A stretch of 64,000 nt of DNA from an uncultured Prevotellaceae bacterium (GTDB lineage Bacteria > Bacteroidota > Bacteroidia > Bacteroidales > Bacteroidaceae). Made by a program: the position numbers and the translations under genes. Every line of letters starts with the position of its first letter. Position 1 is the stretch's first letter. Of the stretch, positions 45,813 to 55,509 are shown one piece after another. A model generated the notes under the pieces. The model ran no database searches, was not told the origin of the DNA, and was given only the letters and a program-made list of their open reading frames with translations. The stretch covers positions 19,603 through 83,602 of the forward strand of contig CACWLC010000004.1 of assembly GCA_902761605.1 (NCBI GenBank), written 5' to 3'.

Positions 45813-47969
45813 ATGAGAACTTTATCAACTATATCATTACTCTGCTGCGCCGTTTTTTCATTTGCCCAGCAGGCCTTTAACGGTGGACAGCTTACCGTTA
45901 GCAATGTGGCAAAGAATGCCGTTCGTGTACAATTTACAAAGGGAGAGGTGAAGAGCGACCTGCCCGACTGGCTCTATGTGAAGCATGAGACAGTAGACGA
46001 CTGCGACCTCAAGGTAACTGTTGACAAGAAGCGAAAGCAACTAATCGTTAAGGATCGTAATGGCAAACCCGTATTCACAGCCCTGCGACATCAGTTTGAG
46101 AATGGCGAAGCAACACTTTCTTTCAACTCCCCTAAAGATGAATTTCTCTTCGGATTAGGGCAGTTTCAGGATGGCTACAGCAATGTTAGAGGACTCTCAC
46201 GACGACTGACTCAGGTAAATACCCAGATATCCATCCCCATGCTTATCTCCAGCAAGGGCTATGGTATCTTATGGAACAACTACGGACTTACTGATTTTAA
46301 CCCATGTGGCCAGAGTATACGACTCATTAAGCACGAAGGCGGGGGAAAGCGTGAGGTGGTGAATGTAACCTCTACTGAAGGCGGAAAACAGGAAGTTCGC
46401 GAAAGACACATCTTCGAGGCAGCTATAGACATCAAGGAATCTGGCGATTATGCCCTGCTTCTGGATGTTGGTCAGAAGATGGCCCGTAGGCATAACCTCG
46501 CCATCGACGGAGAGAATGTCATCGAGATGCAAAATCTCTGGCTGCCACCAACAGCCTCTAAGATAGTACATCTGGAGAAAGGTCATCATACGTTGACTGC
46601 AGAGCTGACAAAAGACGACCTGCCTACCCTATATTATAATAAGGTAAAGGACGAGACAACATTCCATAGTCCTGTGGCTACAGCAGTAGACTACACCATA
46701 TTCGTAGGTTCTCCTGATGAGATAATCGCTACCTATCGCCAACTTACGGGCGAATGTCCACAGATGCCGAAGTGGGCATTGGGCTATATTCATTGTCGCG
46801 AGCGATTCCATAGTTCTCAGGAGATTCTCGAGACTGCCAATCGTTTCCGTGAGGAAGACATTCCCCTTAGCCTCATCGTACAAGACTGGCAATATTGGGG
46901 CAAATACGGCTGGAACTCAATGAGGTTTGATGAGGATTTCTATCCTGATCCAAAAGCACTCACAGACAGTCTGCATAAGATGGACATCCGCCTTATGCTC
47001 AGCGTATGGTCTAAGATTGACAAGAACTCTGAGGTAGGTCGTCAGATGGAGAGTGACAACTATTATATCCCAGGCACAGACTGGATAGATTTCTTTAATC
47101 CTCAGGCGGCAGCTGCCTATTGGAAGAATTTCAAGGAGCGACTACTGCCTCTTGGTATCGATGCATGGTGGCAGGACGCTACAGAACCAGAGAATGACGA
47201 CCTTGTTGGCCGAAAGGTAAATAATGGCAAATGGAGCGGTGAACAAGTTCGTAATATCTATCCGCTGTTAGTAAACAAGACCGTTTATGAAGGATTAGTT
47301 GAAGCTGGCAAGGAGCCGATGATTCTTACCCGTTGCGGATTCCCAGGCATCCAACGCTATGGCTCTGCCCTGTGGAGCGGTGATGTAGGCAACGATTGGG
47401 AGACTTTCCGTCGGCAGATAACAGCAGGTCTGGGAGTACAGGCAGCAGGTATCCCCTGGTGGACTTACGATGCAGGAGGATTTTTCCGTCCCGGAGACCA
47501 ATACAATAATCAGGATTACATCAATCGCATGCTCCGTTGGATAGAGACAAGCGTCTATCTGCCCCTGATGCGAGTACACGGCTATATGAGTAATACAGAA
47601 CCCTGGAACTATGGTTCTGAAGCCCAGGAGATAATAACCAATTGCATCAAGGAACGAGAGGCTTTGCGCCCTTATATTGAAGAGTGTGCAGAGCGAATCT
47701 CCAAGGAGGGTTATACCATGATGCGCCCATTGGTATTCGACTTTGCCGACGACCCACAGGCATTGGCTCAGAAATATGAATATATGTTCGGACCTCGTCT
47801 GCTTATCAGTCCTGTTACGGAACCCAATGTCACTGAGTGGCAGACCTATCTGCCTAAGACCAGTGGCCGCTGGCGTGACCGCAAGACAGGAAAATATTAC
47901 AGCGGAGGTCAAACCATAACCACCGCTGTAGACAGGTCGTTCATTCCAGTATTCGAACTGGAGCGATAA
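45813..47969 (+). CDS. GH31 alpha-glycosidase (alpha-xylosidase or alpha-glucosidase type) with PA14-like insert
   Basis: 718 residues: signal peptide (about 1-18), N-terminal beta-sandwich (to about 180), a PA14-like insert (about 200-275) as in xyloglucan-active alpha-xylosidases, and a GH31 TIM barrel (about 315-640). Nucleophile Asp455 lies in DAWWQDATEPE, and the acid/base is probably Asp524 in WSGDVGNDW. The PA14 insert and DATEP sequence favour an alpha-xylosidase acting on xyloglucan side chains, but alpha-glucosidase cannot be excluded. It should act in the periplasm or on the cell surface. Faces the two-domain esterase with a 2-bp gap. Confidence 0.92.
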   Translation: MRTLSTISLLCCAVFSFAQQAFNGGQLTVSNVAKNAVRVQFTKGEVKSDLPDWLYVKHETVDDCDLKVTVDKKRKQLIVKDRNGKPVFTALRHQFENGEATLSFNSPKDEFLFGLGQFQDGYSNVRGLSRRLTQVNTQISIPMLISSKGYGILWNNYGLTDFNPCGQSIRLIKHEGGGKREVVNVTSTEGGKQEVRERHIFEAAIDIKESGDYALLLDVGQKMARRHNLAIDGENVIEMQNLWLPPTASKIVHLEKGHHTLTAELTKDDLPTLYYNKVKDETTFHSPVATAVDYTIFVGSPDEIIATYRQLTGECPQMPKWALGYIHCRERFHSSQEILETANRFREEDIPLSLIVQDWQYWGKYGWNSMRFDEDFYPDPKALTDSLHKMDIRLMLSVWSKIDKNSEVGRQMESDNYYIPGTDWIDFFNPQAAAAYWKNFKERLLPLGIDAWWQDATEPENDDLVGRKVNNGKWSGEQVRNIYPLLVNKTVYEGLVEAGKEPMILTRCGFPGIQRYGSALWSGDVGNDWETFRRQITAGLGVQAAGIPWWTYDAGGFFRPGDQYNNQDYINRMLRWIETSVYLPLMRVHGYMSNTEPWNYGSEAQEIITNCIKEREALRPYIEECAERISKEGYTMMRPLVFDFADDPQALAQKYEYMFGPRLLISPVTEPNVTEWQTYLPKTSGRWRDRKTGKYYSGGQTITTAVDRSFIPVFELER

Positions 47970-47971
47970 TC

Positions 47972-49411
47972 TTATTTGCTCAAGCTCTCGTAGATTATCT
48001 CAGCCAAGCGCTGAGCACCCTTGCCATTGGGATGAATTCCGTCAGGAAGCATCAGCTCATCACCTCCCTCGAAAAGGGTGTGGAGGTCGATGACCTGAAG
48101 GCCGTATTTATTAGCAACCTCCTGCTGGATGGGGATAATCTCATTTGCAATCACTGATTCATTGATATTCCATGACGGCTTCTCGGCCTTGATGGGTGTG
48201 CAGAGGAAGATTTGTGGCTTTGCGGGAGCAGCATTCTTGGCCTTCTTCTTGCTTTTCTTGGCTGGTGTTTTCAAATCAGGACGCAAAGAGAAAATCATCT
48301 GTTCCAGATCCTGGCGGAACTCTGAGCCGTATTGCCAGTTCTGGGGCTTAGAGTCGTTGGTACCCAATTTGATTATCACTACATCGGGCTTGAAAGCCTG
48401 TGCATCCTCCCACGCCAGTTCATTCATATAGGGCAGGTCTCCCTTGTTCAGCATCGTACGGCCACTAACACCAAAGTTCTTCACCCAGTAGCCGTTACCC
48501 AGTTTCTTCTGCAACAGGGCAGGATAGCCGTACTGTGTAGCCATGTCGATGCCATGACCATCAGTAATGCTGTTGCCGACGCAAGCCACACGGATGGCAT
48601 CAGGCTGTGGTGTCTGGCGGGCTTTCAACCAGTTACCGAGATCTGTAAGCAACTGGTCGTGATACTTAAACCAAGGACCGAATCCGAAACCGTGATCACC
48701 TGTGGGATATACAAACATGGCACAGTCGTTACCAACATTGCGCATGGCCTTATAATATTCCAAGCCATTCGTCGTAAAAGGCACTAAGCGGTCATCGCTG
48801 GCAGTGATGATAACGGCAGGAGGCGTAAGGTGACGGCGCACCACATTCATTGTCGAGAAATCACGCACAAGGTCTGGGTTCTTCTGTCCCTCTTCACCAA
48901 GGAAATTGACACACGACCACTTGTGAGACACCCTTTCATCCATGGAGATAACGGGATAGAACAAGATGCTAAAGTCCGGGCGTACATCAAAGGCTGCATG
49001 TGTAGATATAACAGATGCCAGATGTCCGCCTGCAGAGAAGCCCATAATGCCCACATCGTGAGGATTGATGCCCCATATAGCAGCAGAGTCGCGAACGATG
49101 CGGATGCCACTCTCCACATCGCCGATGGGTTTGCTACGGTCGCCCCCTGGCAGACGATAGTTGACAACGAAATACGCGATGCCCTGATTATTGAGCCAAT
49201 CAGATGCCAAATAGCCCTCATGGCCGTTTGATAATACGGAATAGCCTCCGCCAGGCACTCCCACAATCGCTTTCCCTGAAGGAGTCTGAGGAAGGAAGCA
49301 AACCATCTCCGCCTTACCGTCGTCGGTAAGTTTGAGCGTAAACTTTCTCGCTGTCTGGGCCTGCATCGTGATGGCAAGCAACAGCAGGCCAAATGAAATC
49401 AGTTTCTTCAT
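47972..49411 (-). CDS. Two-domain carbohydrate esterase (alpha/beta hydrolase + SGNH)
   Basis: 479 residues: signal peptide (1-18), an alpha/beta-hydrolase domain (about 25-262) with GGGY oxyanion region, nucleophile motif GFSAGGH and late GDHGFG His, then an SGNH/GDSL domain (about 270-479) with GNSITDG, GVSGRT, GTND and DGIHPN blocks. The SGNH domain has a Lys/Ala/Pro-rich insertion (KTPAKKSKKKAKNAAPAKP). Both halves look catalytically complete, so it may remove two kinds of acyl groups from plant polysaccharides. It pairs with the convergent GH31 gene and follows the S41 protease gene by 19 nt. Confidence 0.9.
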   Translation of the reverse strand: MKKLISFGLLLLAITMQAQTARKFTLKLTDDGKAEMVCFLPQTPSGKAIVGVPGGGYSVLSNGHEGYLASDWLNNQGIAYFVVNYRLPGGDRSKPIGDVESGIRIVRDSAAIWGINPHDVGIMGFSAGGHLASVISTHAAFDVRPDFSILFYPVISMDERVSHKWSCVNFLGEEGQKNPDLVRDFSTMNVVRRHLTPPAVIITASDDRLVPFTTNGLEYYKAMRNVGNDCAMFVYPTGDHGFGFGPWFKYHDQLLTDLGNWLKARQTPQPDAIRVACVGNSITDGHGIDMATQYGYPALLQKKLGNGYWVKNFGVSGRTMLNKGDLPYMNELAWEDAQAFKPDVVIIKLGTNDSKPQNWQYGSEFRQDLEQMIFSLRPDLKTPAKKSKKKAKNAAPAKPQIFLCTPIKAEKPSWNINESVIANEIIPIQQEVANKYGLQVIDLHTLFEGGDELMLPDGIHPNGKGAQRLAEIIYESLSK

Positions 49412-49430
49412 AATTGTAATGGATAATATG

Positions 49431-51017
49431 TTAGTCTTGACTTATTACCTCGAGGGCCTTCTTTACTATCTCACTACTCTCGTTGAAAACAGAGAAATAC
49501 TCACTCATCTCCCATAGGTCGCGGGCTATGAGAGCCTTCATCTGTAATCGGAGATAAGGCAAGGTCTTCTGTAGTTCAGCATCGTCCTTGGGCTTGATGT
49601 TCTGTTTCTCGCCTTCTGCAAGTATCTCATCAACAAGGCTCTGTGGAATCTCGAAGTTCTGCTTATAGTCAGCAAAGTCAGTCCAACGCTGCTTCAGTTC
49701 CTTACGATGATTATCAACGAAACGAAGATTCGACTGAATTACTATTGACTTGGCCGCCAACTCACGATGGAATTTAGTATAAATAGTGGTGTCGAGAGGG
49801 ATGTAATAATCCGGCATGATACCTCCACCACCATAAACGGTGCGATGCTCACGAAGAGTCTCAAACTTCAGACTGTCAGCAAAGTGGATGCTGTCAGCAT
49901 TGGTCAGTTCACCACTTTTCAGACGGTTTAACATATCCATAGCATAATCCTTTGCACCTCCCTTGGTGTAAGGCTTCTGGATACAACGACCTGAAGGCGT
50001 ATAGTAATGAGCCACTGTGAGACGAATCATAGACCCGTCGGGCAGGTCGATAGGACGCTGTACAAGGCCCTTTCCGAAAGTACGGCGGCCTACAACGAGA
50101 CCACGATCCTGATCCTGAATGGCACCAGTGACAATCTCTGCTGCTGAGGCTGTGTAGCTATCCACGAGCACAACCACCTTTCCTGTAGTAAAACGCCCTC
50201 CTCCACGTGCACGATATTCATATCGCTTTGTTTTCCGGCCATCAGTATAGACAATCATATCTCCACGCTTGAGGAACTCATCTGCAATATCAACAGCAGC
50301 CTTAAGATAACCTCCGCCATTCTCCTGAAGATCGAGAATAAGGTCCTTCATGCCCTGAGCCTGAAGTTTCTCCAGACTTGCAATAAACTCCTCGTATGTC
50401 TGAGCTCCAAAATTACCTATGCGGATATATCCGATGCCAGGACGAATCATATATGTGGCATCGATAGAGTGAACAGGGATCTTATCGCGAACAACAGTGA
50501 ACTCAAGCTTCTCCTTAATACCAGAACGAACGATGCCAAGACGCACCTTCGTGCCCTTAGGACCACGCAAGCGTTTCATAATCTCCTCTTTCGACATGTT
50601 CACACCAGCAATGGCAGTATCGTTGACAGATATGATACGGTCGCCAGCGATGATTCCTACCTTCTCTGAAGGGCCATTGGTTACTGGCTGGATCACCATA
50701 AGGGTATCCTGCATCATATTAAACTGCACCCCGATGCCCTCGAAATTGCCGTTCAGGGGTTCGTTAAGTTCCTTTACTTCCTTTGGTGTAGCGTAAGTGG
50801 AATGTGGGTCAAGTTTCTCGAGCATGCCTCGAATAGCATCCTCCACGAGTTTCTTCTCATCGACACTGTCTACATAAAGGTTATTGATGGCAACCTCTGC
50901 GAACTGAAGCTTTCGCATAGGACTGTCATCACCACTATTAACTCTAAACTGAGCAGAAGTATTTATTGTAAACAGCGAGATTATCGCTGAACACAATACA
51001 AATCTTATCTTATTCAT
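49431..51017 (-). CDS. S41 family C-terminal processing peptidase (CtpA/Prc type)
   Basis: 528 residues from ATG 51017 (a second ATG at 51023 is also in frame). Signal peptide (about 1-22), PDZ domain (about 80-170: [26 protein letters not shown]), and an S41 core with the nucleophile Ser in [10 protein letters not shown] and the Lys in [11 protein letters not shown]. The tail of about 150 residues is helical. These periplasmic proteases trim the C-termini of envelope proteins. Its start overlaps the end of parE by 8 bp, so they share a transcript. Confidence 0.93.
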   Translation of the reverse strand: MNKIRFVLCSAIISLFTINTSAQFRVNSGDDSPMRKLQFAEVAINNLYVDSVDEKKLVEDAIRGMLEKLDPHSTYATPKEVKELNEPLNGNFEGIGVQFNMMQDTLMVIQPVTNGPSEKVGIIAGDRIISVNDTAIAGVNMSKEEIMKRLRGPKGTKVRLGIVRSGIKEKLEFTVVRDKIPVHSIDATYMIRPGIGYIRIGNFGAQTYEEFIASLEKLQAQGMKDLILDLQENGGGYLKAAVDIADEFLKRGDMIVYTDGRKTKRYEYRARGGGRFTTGKVVVLVDSYTASAAEIVTGAIQDQDRGLVVGRRTFGKGLVQRPIDLPDGSMIRLTVAHYYTPSGRCIQKPYTKGGAKDYAMDMLNRLKSGELTNADSIHFADSLKFETLREHRTVYGGGGIMPDYYIPLDTTIYTKFHRELAAKSIVIQSNLRFVDNHRKELKQRWTDFADYKQNFEIPQSLVDEILAEGEKQNIKPKDDAELQKTLPYLRLQMKALIARDLWEMSEYFSVFNESSEIVKKALEVISQD

Positions 51018-52956
51018 AAACATCCTCTTCTGGGCGGTCTTCCTCGATTACAAGGTTATCGATGATGAAGTTCTGACGCTCCATCGTATTCTTGCCCATG
51101 TAGTATTCCAATAGTTTCTGTACTTGGTCAGTCTTATGAAGGGTTACCTGTTCCAAACGGATATCCGGGCCAATGAAACCAGCAAACTCCTCAGGCGATA
51201 TTTCACCAAGACCCTTGAATCGTGTTATCTCTGGGTCAGGTCCCAACTCGCTGATAGCCTTTACACGTTCCTCCTCACTATAGCAGTAACGGGTGATAAA
51301 ATCACTCTTCTTGTCGGCCTTTGCATCAGCCTCAGCGATAACATGCTTATTCTTTATCTTTGTGCGACGGTTACGAACACGGAAAAGCGGAGTCTGTAGC
51401 ACATAGACATGTCCTTTCTTTATCAGTTCTGGGAAGAACTGCAGGAAGAATGTGATGATAAGCAATCGGATATGCATTCCATCGACATCAGCATCAGTAG
51501 CCACAATGACCTTATTATAACGCAATGTGTCAAGTCCCTCTTCGATATCAAGGGCGGCCTGAAGCAGATTGAACTCCTCGTTCTCATAGACAACCTTCTT
51601 GGTGAGCCCGAAGCTGTTGAGAGGCTTTCCTCTTAGCGAAAAAACCGCCTGAGTGTTCACATCACGGCTCTTGGTGATGCTTCCGCTGGCAGAGTCACCC
51701 TCAGTAATAAAGATGCTCGACTCCTCCTTGCGCTCATTCTTGGCATCAGAGAAGTGGATACGACAGTCGCGTAGCTTGCGATTATGGAGGTTGGCCTTCT
51801 TAGCACGTTCGCGAGCCAGTTTGGTAACACCAGCCATCGCCTTACGATCACGCTCGCTCTCCTTGATCTTATTCTCTAAGACTTCTGCCACATCGCTGTG
51901 GATATGTAAATAGTTGTCTACCTCCTGTTTTATGAAGTCACCAACATACTTATTTATACTGATACCCTCAGGCGACATCACAGTAGAACCCAACTTAATC
52001 TTTGTCTGACTCTCAAAGATCGGTTCCTCGACATTGATGGAGATAGCGGCAACTATACCGGTACGGATATCGCCATACTCATACTTATTGAAGAACTCCT
52101 TGATGGTTCTTGCAATGTGCTCCTTAAAGGCACTCTGATGAGTACCGCCCTGAGTGGTATGCTGTCCGTTGACAAACGAATAATACTCCTCACCATACTG
52201 ATTAGCATGGGTAAAGGCAATCTCTATGTCATCGCCCTGAAGGTGGATGATTGGATAGAGAGCATCGCTGGTCATACGGTCCTTCAGCAAATCCTCGAGT
52301 CCATGACGTGAGAGGATACGGCGCCCATTATACATTATCGTCAGTCCGATATTGAGATAAGTATAGTTGCGGAGCATATTTTCCACTATCTCATCATGGA
52401 ACTTATAATTATGAAACATCGAGGCATCCGGCTCGAAATAGATATATGTGCCATTCTCGTCCTGAGATGGTTCCGTGATATCGCTTGTGAGTTTGCCGCA
52501 TTCGAAAGTAGCCTTACGCACCTTCCCTTCGCGATAGCTGCGCACCTCGAAATGAGTACTCAAGGCATTAACTGCCTTAACACCCACTCCGTTAAGTCCG
52601 ATACTTTTCTTGAACGCCTTAGAGTCGAACTTTCCGCTGGTGTTAAGGATACTCACACTGTCGATGAGCTTTCCCTGAGGGATTCCTCGGCCATAGTCGC
52701 GAACGGAGATACGGAGATTATCCTCTACCGTTACCTCGATACGGTCTCCTGCCTTCATCTTAAATTCATCGATAGAGTTATCGAAGACCTCCTTCAACAG
52801 GACGTAGATACCATCTTCTGCTGAAGAACCATCGCCAAGACGTCCGATATACATACCAGGACGCAGACGGATATGTTCAAGACCTGTTAGGGTACGAATG
52901 TTATCGTCATCGTAAATGACGTTTTCTTCTTGGATTATGTTATTGTTTTCTGCCAT
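51010..52956 (-). CDS. parE: DNA topoisomerase IV subunit B
   Basis: 648 residues with the GHKL ATPase (about 15-220; [31 protein letters not shown]), transducer domain, TOPRIM (about 415-530; [22 protein letters not shown]) and C-terminal EGDS-adjacent region ending [13 protein letters not shown]...MERQNFIID. Type IIA topoisomerase ATPase subunit; the short, GyrB-insert-free form and lack of a long C-terminal domain favour ParE over GyrB. ParC is not adjacent. Transcribed with the upstream GNAT gene (12-nt gap). Confidence 0.93.
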   Translation of the reverse strand: MAENNNIIQEENVIYDDDNIRTLTGLEHIRLRPGMYIGRLGDGSSAEDGIYVLLKEVFDNSIDEFKMKAGDRIEVTVEDNLRISVRDYGRGIPQGKLIDSVSILNTSGKFDSKAFKKSIGLNGVGVKAVNALSTHFEVRSYREGKVRKATFECGKLTSDITEPSQDENGTYIYFEPDASMFHNYKFHDEIVENMLRNYTYLNIGLTIMYNGRRILSRHGLEDLLKDRMTSDALYPIIHLQGDDIEIAFTHANQYGEEYYSFVNGQHTTQGGTHQSAFKEHIARTIKEFFNKYEYGDIRTGIVAAISINVEEPIFESQTKIKLGSTVMSPEGISINKYVGDFIKQEVDNYLHIHSDVAEVLENKIKESERDRKAMAGVTKLARERAKKANLHNRKLRDCRIHFSDAKNERKEESSIFITEGDSASGSITKSRDVNTQAVFSLRGKPLNSFGLTKKVVYENEEFNLLQAALDIEEGLDTLRYNKVIVATDADVDGMHIRLLIITFFLQFFPELIKKGHVYVLQTPLFRVRNRRTKIKNKHVIAEADAKADKKSDFITRYCYSEEERVKAISELGPDPEITRFKGLGEISPEEFAGFIGPDIRLEQVTLHKTDQVQKLLEYYMGKNTMERQNFIIDNLVIEEDRPEEDVYE

Positions 52957-52968
52957 TTTCCAATTAGG

Positions 52969-54123
52969 TTATAATGATTTACGGAAGCAGCGACGACGCT
53001 TATGCTGCTCACGCTCCAGATATTGCCACTGGCTCTGAACCTTTTCGTTGGTCTCCATCTCAACATTTGTCTCGCCCCACTTGAAGCCGTACTTCTGGTA
53101 GATAGGGATGAGATCATAGAACAACAGAGCGTTTGCTCCCTTCTGCTGATATTCCGGCAGTATACCTACCAGCATAAGGTCTACACACTCCGCCTTATGG
53201 AACTTCAGCGCCCGCAGACAATGCCACCATCCGAAAGGCCACAGGCGACCCTTATGGCATTTCTGCAAGGCACGTGTCATTGAGGTGATTGAGATGCCAA
53301 CACCTACAATATCATGATTTGGAGTGTTCCAGTCTTCAATAAGGCAGATCAGATTCATATCGAGCATGGGGAAATACATCTTCAGATACTCGTCGATCTG
53401 TGCTTCTGTCATCTGTGAGTAGCCATAGAGATGACCAAATGACTTGTTGACAACATCGAGCACCTTACGACCTATCTGCTCCTTGCCCATTATCTGACTG
53501 CGTTTGGGATGTGAGGGGTGAAGATTATAGCGTTTCATCACCAGTTCAGCCACCTTTTTGAATTTCTCAGGCATGTCCTCCTTTGGTACAAACAGCTTAA
53601 ACTCAACATAGTCGTTGTCTTTCTCCCATCCGCCCATTTGTTCGATATGCTTGGGATAATAAGGATAATTGTAGATAGTAGCCATCGTGCTCATCTGGTC
53701 AAAGCCTTCTATCAGCATGCCTTCCTGGTCCATATCTGTAAATCCAAGTGGACCAATAATCTCAGTCATTCCTTTCTCACGTCCCCATTGCTCAACAGCA
53801 TCAAAGAGTGCTCGGCTCACCTCGATATCATCGATGAAGTCCACCCATCCGAAACGTACACTCTTACGATCCCATTTCTCGTTGGCCCTGCGATTGATGA
53901 TAGCAGCTATACGACCAACAAGCATGCCGTCCTTATAAGCAAGGAAATATTCTGCCTCGCAAAACTCGAAAGCGGCATTTTTATCTTTACTAAGGGTATG
54001 TAACTCGTCATTAAATAGATTAGGGGCATCAAACTGATTCCCTTTGTACAAGTCATAATGAAAATCTATGAAGTCCGTGAGACTCTTTTTGTCTGTAACC
54101 TTCCTAATTTCTACTGACGACAT
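52969..54123 (-). CDS. GNAT-superfamily acetyltransferase-like protein
   Basis: 384 residues, cytosolic. The N-terminal half contains FLAYKDGMLVGRIAAIIN and FGWVDFIDD, a GNAT-like core; the C-terminal half has VDLMLVGILPEYQQKGANALLFYDLI, whose Q-x2-G-A resembles the acetyl-CoA loop. Long double-GNAT proteins of this sort are common in Bacteroidota and of unknown substrate. It has a strong promoter (54190-54159) and leads a run with parE and the S41 protease. Confidence 0.82.
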   Translation of the reverse strand: MSSVEIRKVTDKKSLTDFIDFHYDLYKGNQFDAPNLFNDELHTLSKDKNAAFEFCEAEYFLAYKDGMLVGRIAAIINRRANEKWDRKSVRFGWVDFIDDIEVSRALFDAVEQWGREKGMTEIIGPLGFTDMDQEGMLIEGFDQMSTMATIYNYPYYPKHIEQMGGWEKDNDYVEFKLFVPKEDMPEKFKKVAELVMKRYNLHPSHPKRSQIMGKEQIGRKVLDVVNKSFGHLYGYSQMTEAQIDEYLKMYFPMLDMNLICLIEDWNTPNHDIVGVGISITSMTRALQKCHKGRLWPFGWWHCLRALKFHKAECVDLMLVGILPEYQQKGANALLFYDLIPIYQKYGFKWGETNVEMETNEKVQSQWQYLEREQHKRRRCFRKSL

Positions 54124-54158
54124 ATTCGTTTTTTTTCTTTAAAGCTTTGATATCGTTG

Positions 54159-54190
54159 CAAAGGTAACGAAAAAGAGAGGAAAAAACAAA
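54159..54190 (-). promoter_or_regulatory. Promoter of the GNAT-parE-S41 operon
   Basis: Minus strand: TTTG (54190-54187), 20 nt, TACCTTTG (54166-54159), leader of about 30 nt. Close to consensus. Confidence 0.8.
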
Positions 54191-54194
54191 AGAT

Positions 54195-55367
54195 TTAACC
54201 AATTTTACGGCAAATAAACAACTGATGACCTTCTTTTGCAACTGTTGTAGCAAAGATAAACACATCGCCACCATCCTTTAACTTAAGTTTCTTTCTCAAC
54301 TCAGCAACAGAAACAGGGAAGTTCCTTACAGCGATATTTGCTCTGTCGATGCCAGCGAGAGCCTCTTTGAGTTCACGTTTGTTCATCGATGTAACAATCT
54401 CGATTTTAAATCGCCGCCCTGGGAAATCTGGTATCTCATGATCAGACACAAACAAATGACTGTTATTATCAAGTTGAGCAACAGGGAATCTGGCTTGTAT
54501 CTCATCAAAGCACCCTGCCTTCATAATTGAGGTGTTCGGCTCGAAAAGATAGGTCTTCGATGAGATATTCTGACGCAAAGGGGTTGATTCTGTATCATCA
54601 AACTCAAAGACTTCTCTCTCTTCATTCGAAAACAGATTGACACATACTACTTTTATCGGCTGCACATCGTGCTTAACCATTATCAGCAACTCCTTACACT
54701 CATTATCTACGGACACAATATGCACCTCACTTGCGCCCCCTAAATCCCTTACAGCCTTCCTCCAATCAAGCATCGGCGAAAGCTTCAGCAACAGCATATT
54801 CGTCTTCAGCATCAGCTCATCCATCACCTCAAGCACATTAGGAGTACAGTCGGCAATCCCATACGTCCTGCCTCCATGATCATCCCTTCTTGCTGGATCA
54901 ATAAAGACAAGATCCGCATGATCCATTTGATGAAGATACTCGATTCCATCGGCATTTACGACCTCTGCATTATCAAGCCCTAAGAGTCTGAAATTCTCTG
55001 AAGTGATAGCGCATAAATGTTCCTGACGCTCCACATAAACGGCATGTTTGAACGTTTTGGCAATCAACGAAAAATCCACTCCAAAGCCGCCTGTCAGATC
55101 TACGAAATAGTTGCCGCATGGTACAATCTCTGCCTTATACTTCGCAGTCAGTTCACTCGAGCACTGCTCCATTGAAATATGTGGGGGATACACCATCCCA
55201 TCAATCTTTGCCCAACTTGGAAGCTTCATCTTTGCTTTCTGCCGCCCGGCAATCTGTTCTAAAGCATAGGTCAAATCCACTTCAGGGTTCTTTTTCGCCT
55301 GAAGTGCCAGCTGTCGCACGTCTGCATCAGCATGCTCACGTATGAAATCCTTTGTCGCCTTATTCAT
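54195..55367 (-). CDS. Class I SAM methyltransferase with THUMP-like domain
   Basis: 390 residues from ATG 55367, chosen because the longer frame crosses the -7 box. A helical N-terminus (1-80) precedes a Rossmann methyltransferase with SAM motif VDLTGGFGVDF and the catalytic-type motif DLVFIDPARRD. A THUMP-like C-terminal domain (about 300-390) follows. Family members are thought to modify RNA; the substrate here is unknown. DPARR resembles the DPP(F/Y) motif of base N-methyltransferases but is not identical. Confidence 0.88.
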   Translation of the reverse strand: MNKATKDFIREHADADVRQLALQAKKNPEVDLTYALEQIAGRQKAKMKLPSWAKIDGMVYPPHISMEQCSSELTAKYKAEIVPCGNYFVDLTGGFGVDFSLIAKTFKHAVYVERQEHLCAITSENFRLLGLDNAEVVNADGIEYLHQMDHADLVFIDPARRDDHGGRTYGIADCTPNVLEVMDELMLKTNMLLLKLSPMLDWRKAVRDLGGASEVHIVSVDNECKELLIMVKHDVQPIKVVCVNLFSNEEREVFEFDDTESTPLRQNISSKTYLFEPNTSIMKAGCFDEIQARFPVAQLDNNSHLFVSDHEIPDFPGRRFKIEIVTSMNKRELKEALAGIDRANIAVRNFPVSVAELRKKLKLKDGGDVFIFATTVAKEGHQLFICRKIG

Positions 55368-55375
55368 TTCTACTG

Positions 55376-55383
55376 CAAAATTA
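55376..55383 (-). promoter_or_regulatory. -7 box of the THUMP-like methyltransferase gene
   Basis: Minus strand TAATTTTG, 9 nt before ATG 55367. It shows that the in-frame start at 55415 is not used. Confidence 0.55.
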
Positions 55384-55477
55384 CATAAAAAAACGATATA
55401 TATCGAATAACGCAAAGAAAAAGTGCCAATTTACGTAACTTTTTCACAGAATTGTCTGTTATTCAGTATTTTATTAG

Positions 55478-55485
55478 TACCTTTG
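55478..55485 (+). promoter_or_regulatory. -7 box of the OmpP1/FadL gene
   Basis: TACCTTTG, 25 nt before ATG 55510. A TTG at 55452-55454 is 23 nt upstream, slightly long for a -33 box. Confidence 0.55.
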
Positions 55486-55509
55486 CGCCATCAACCAAAG
55501 ATAAACAAT

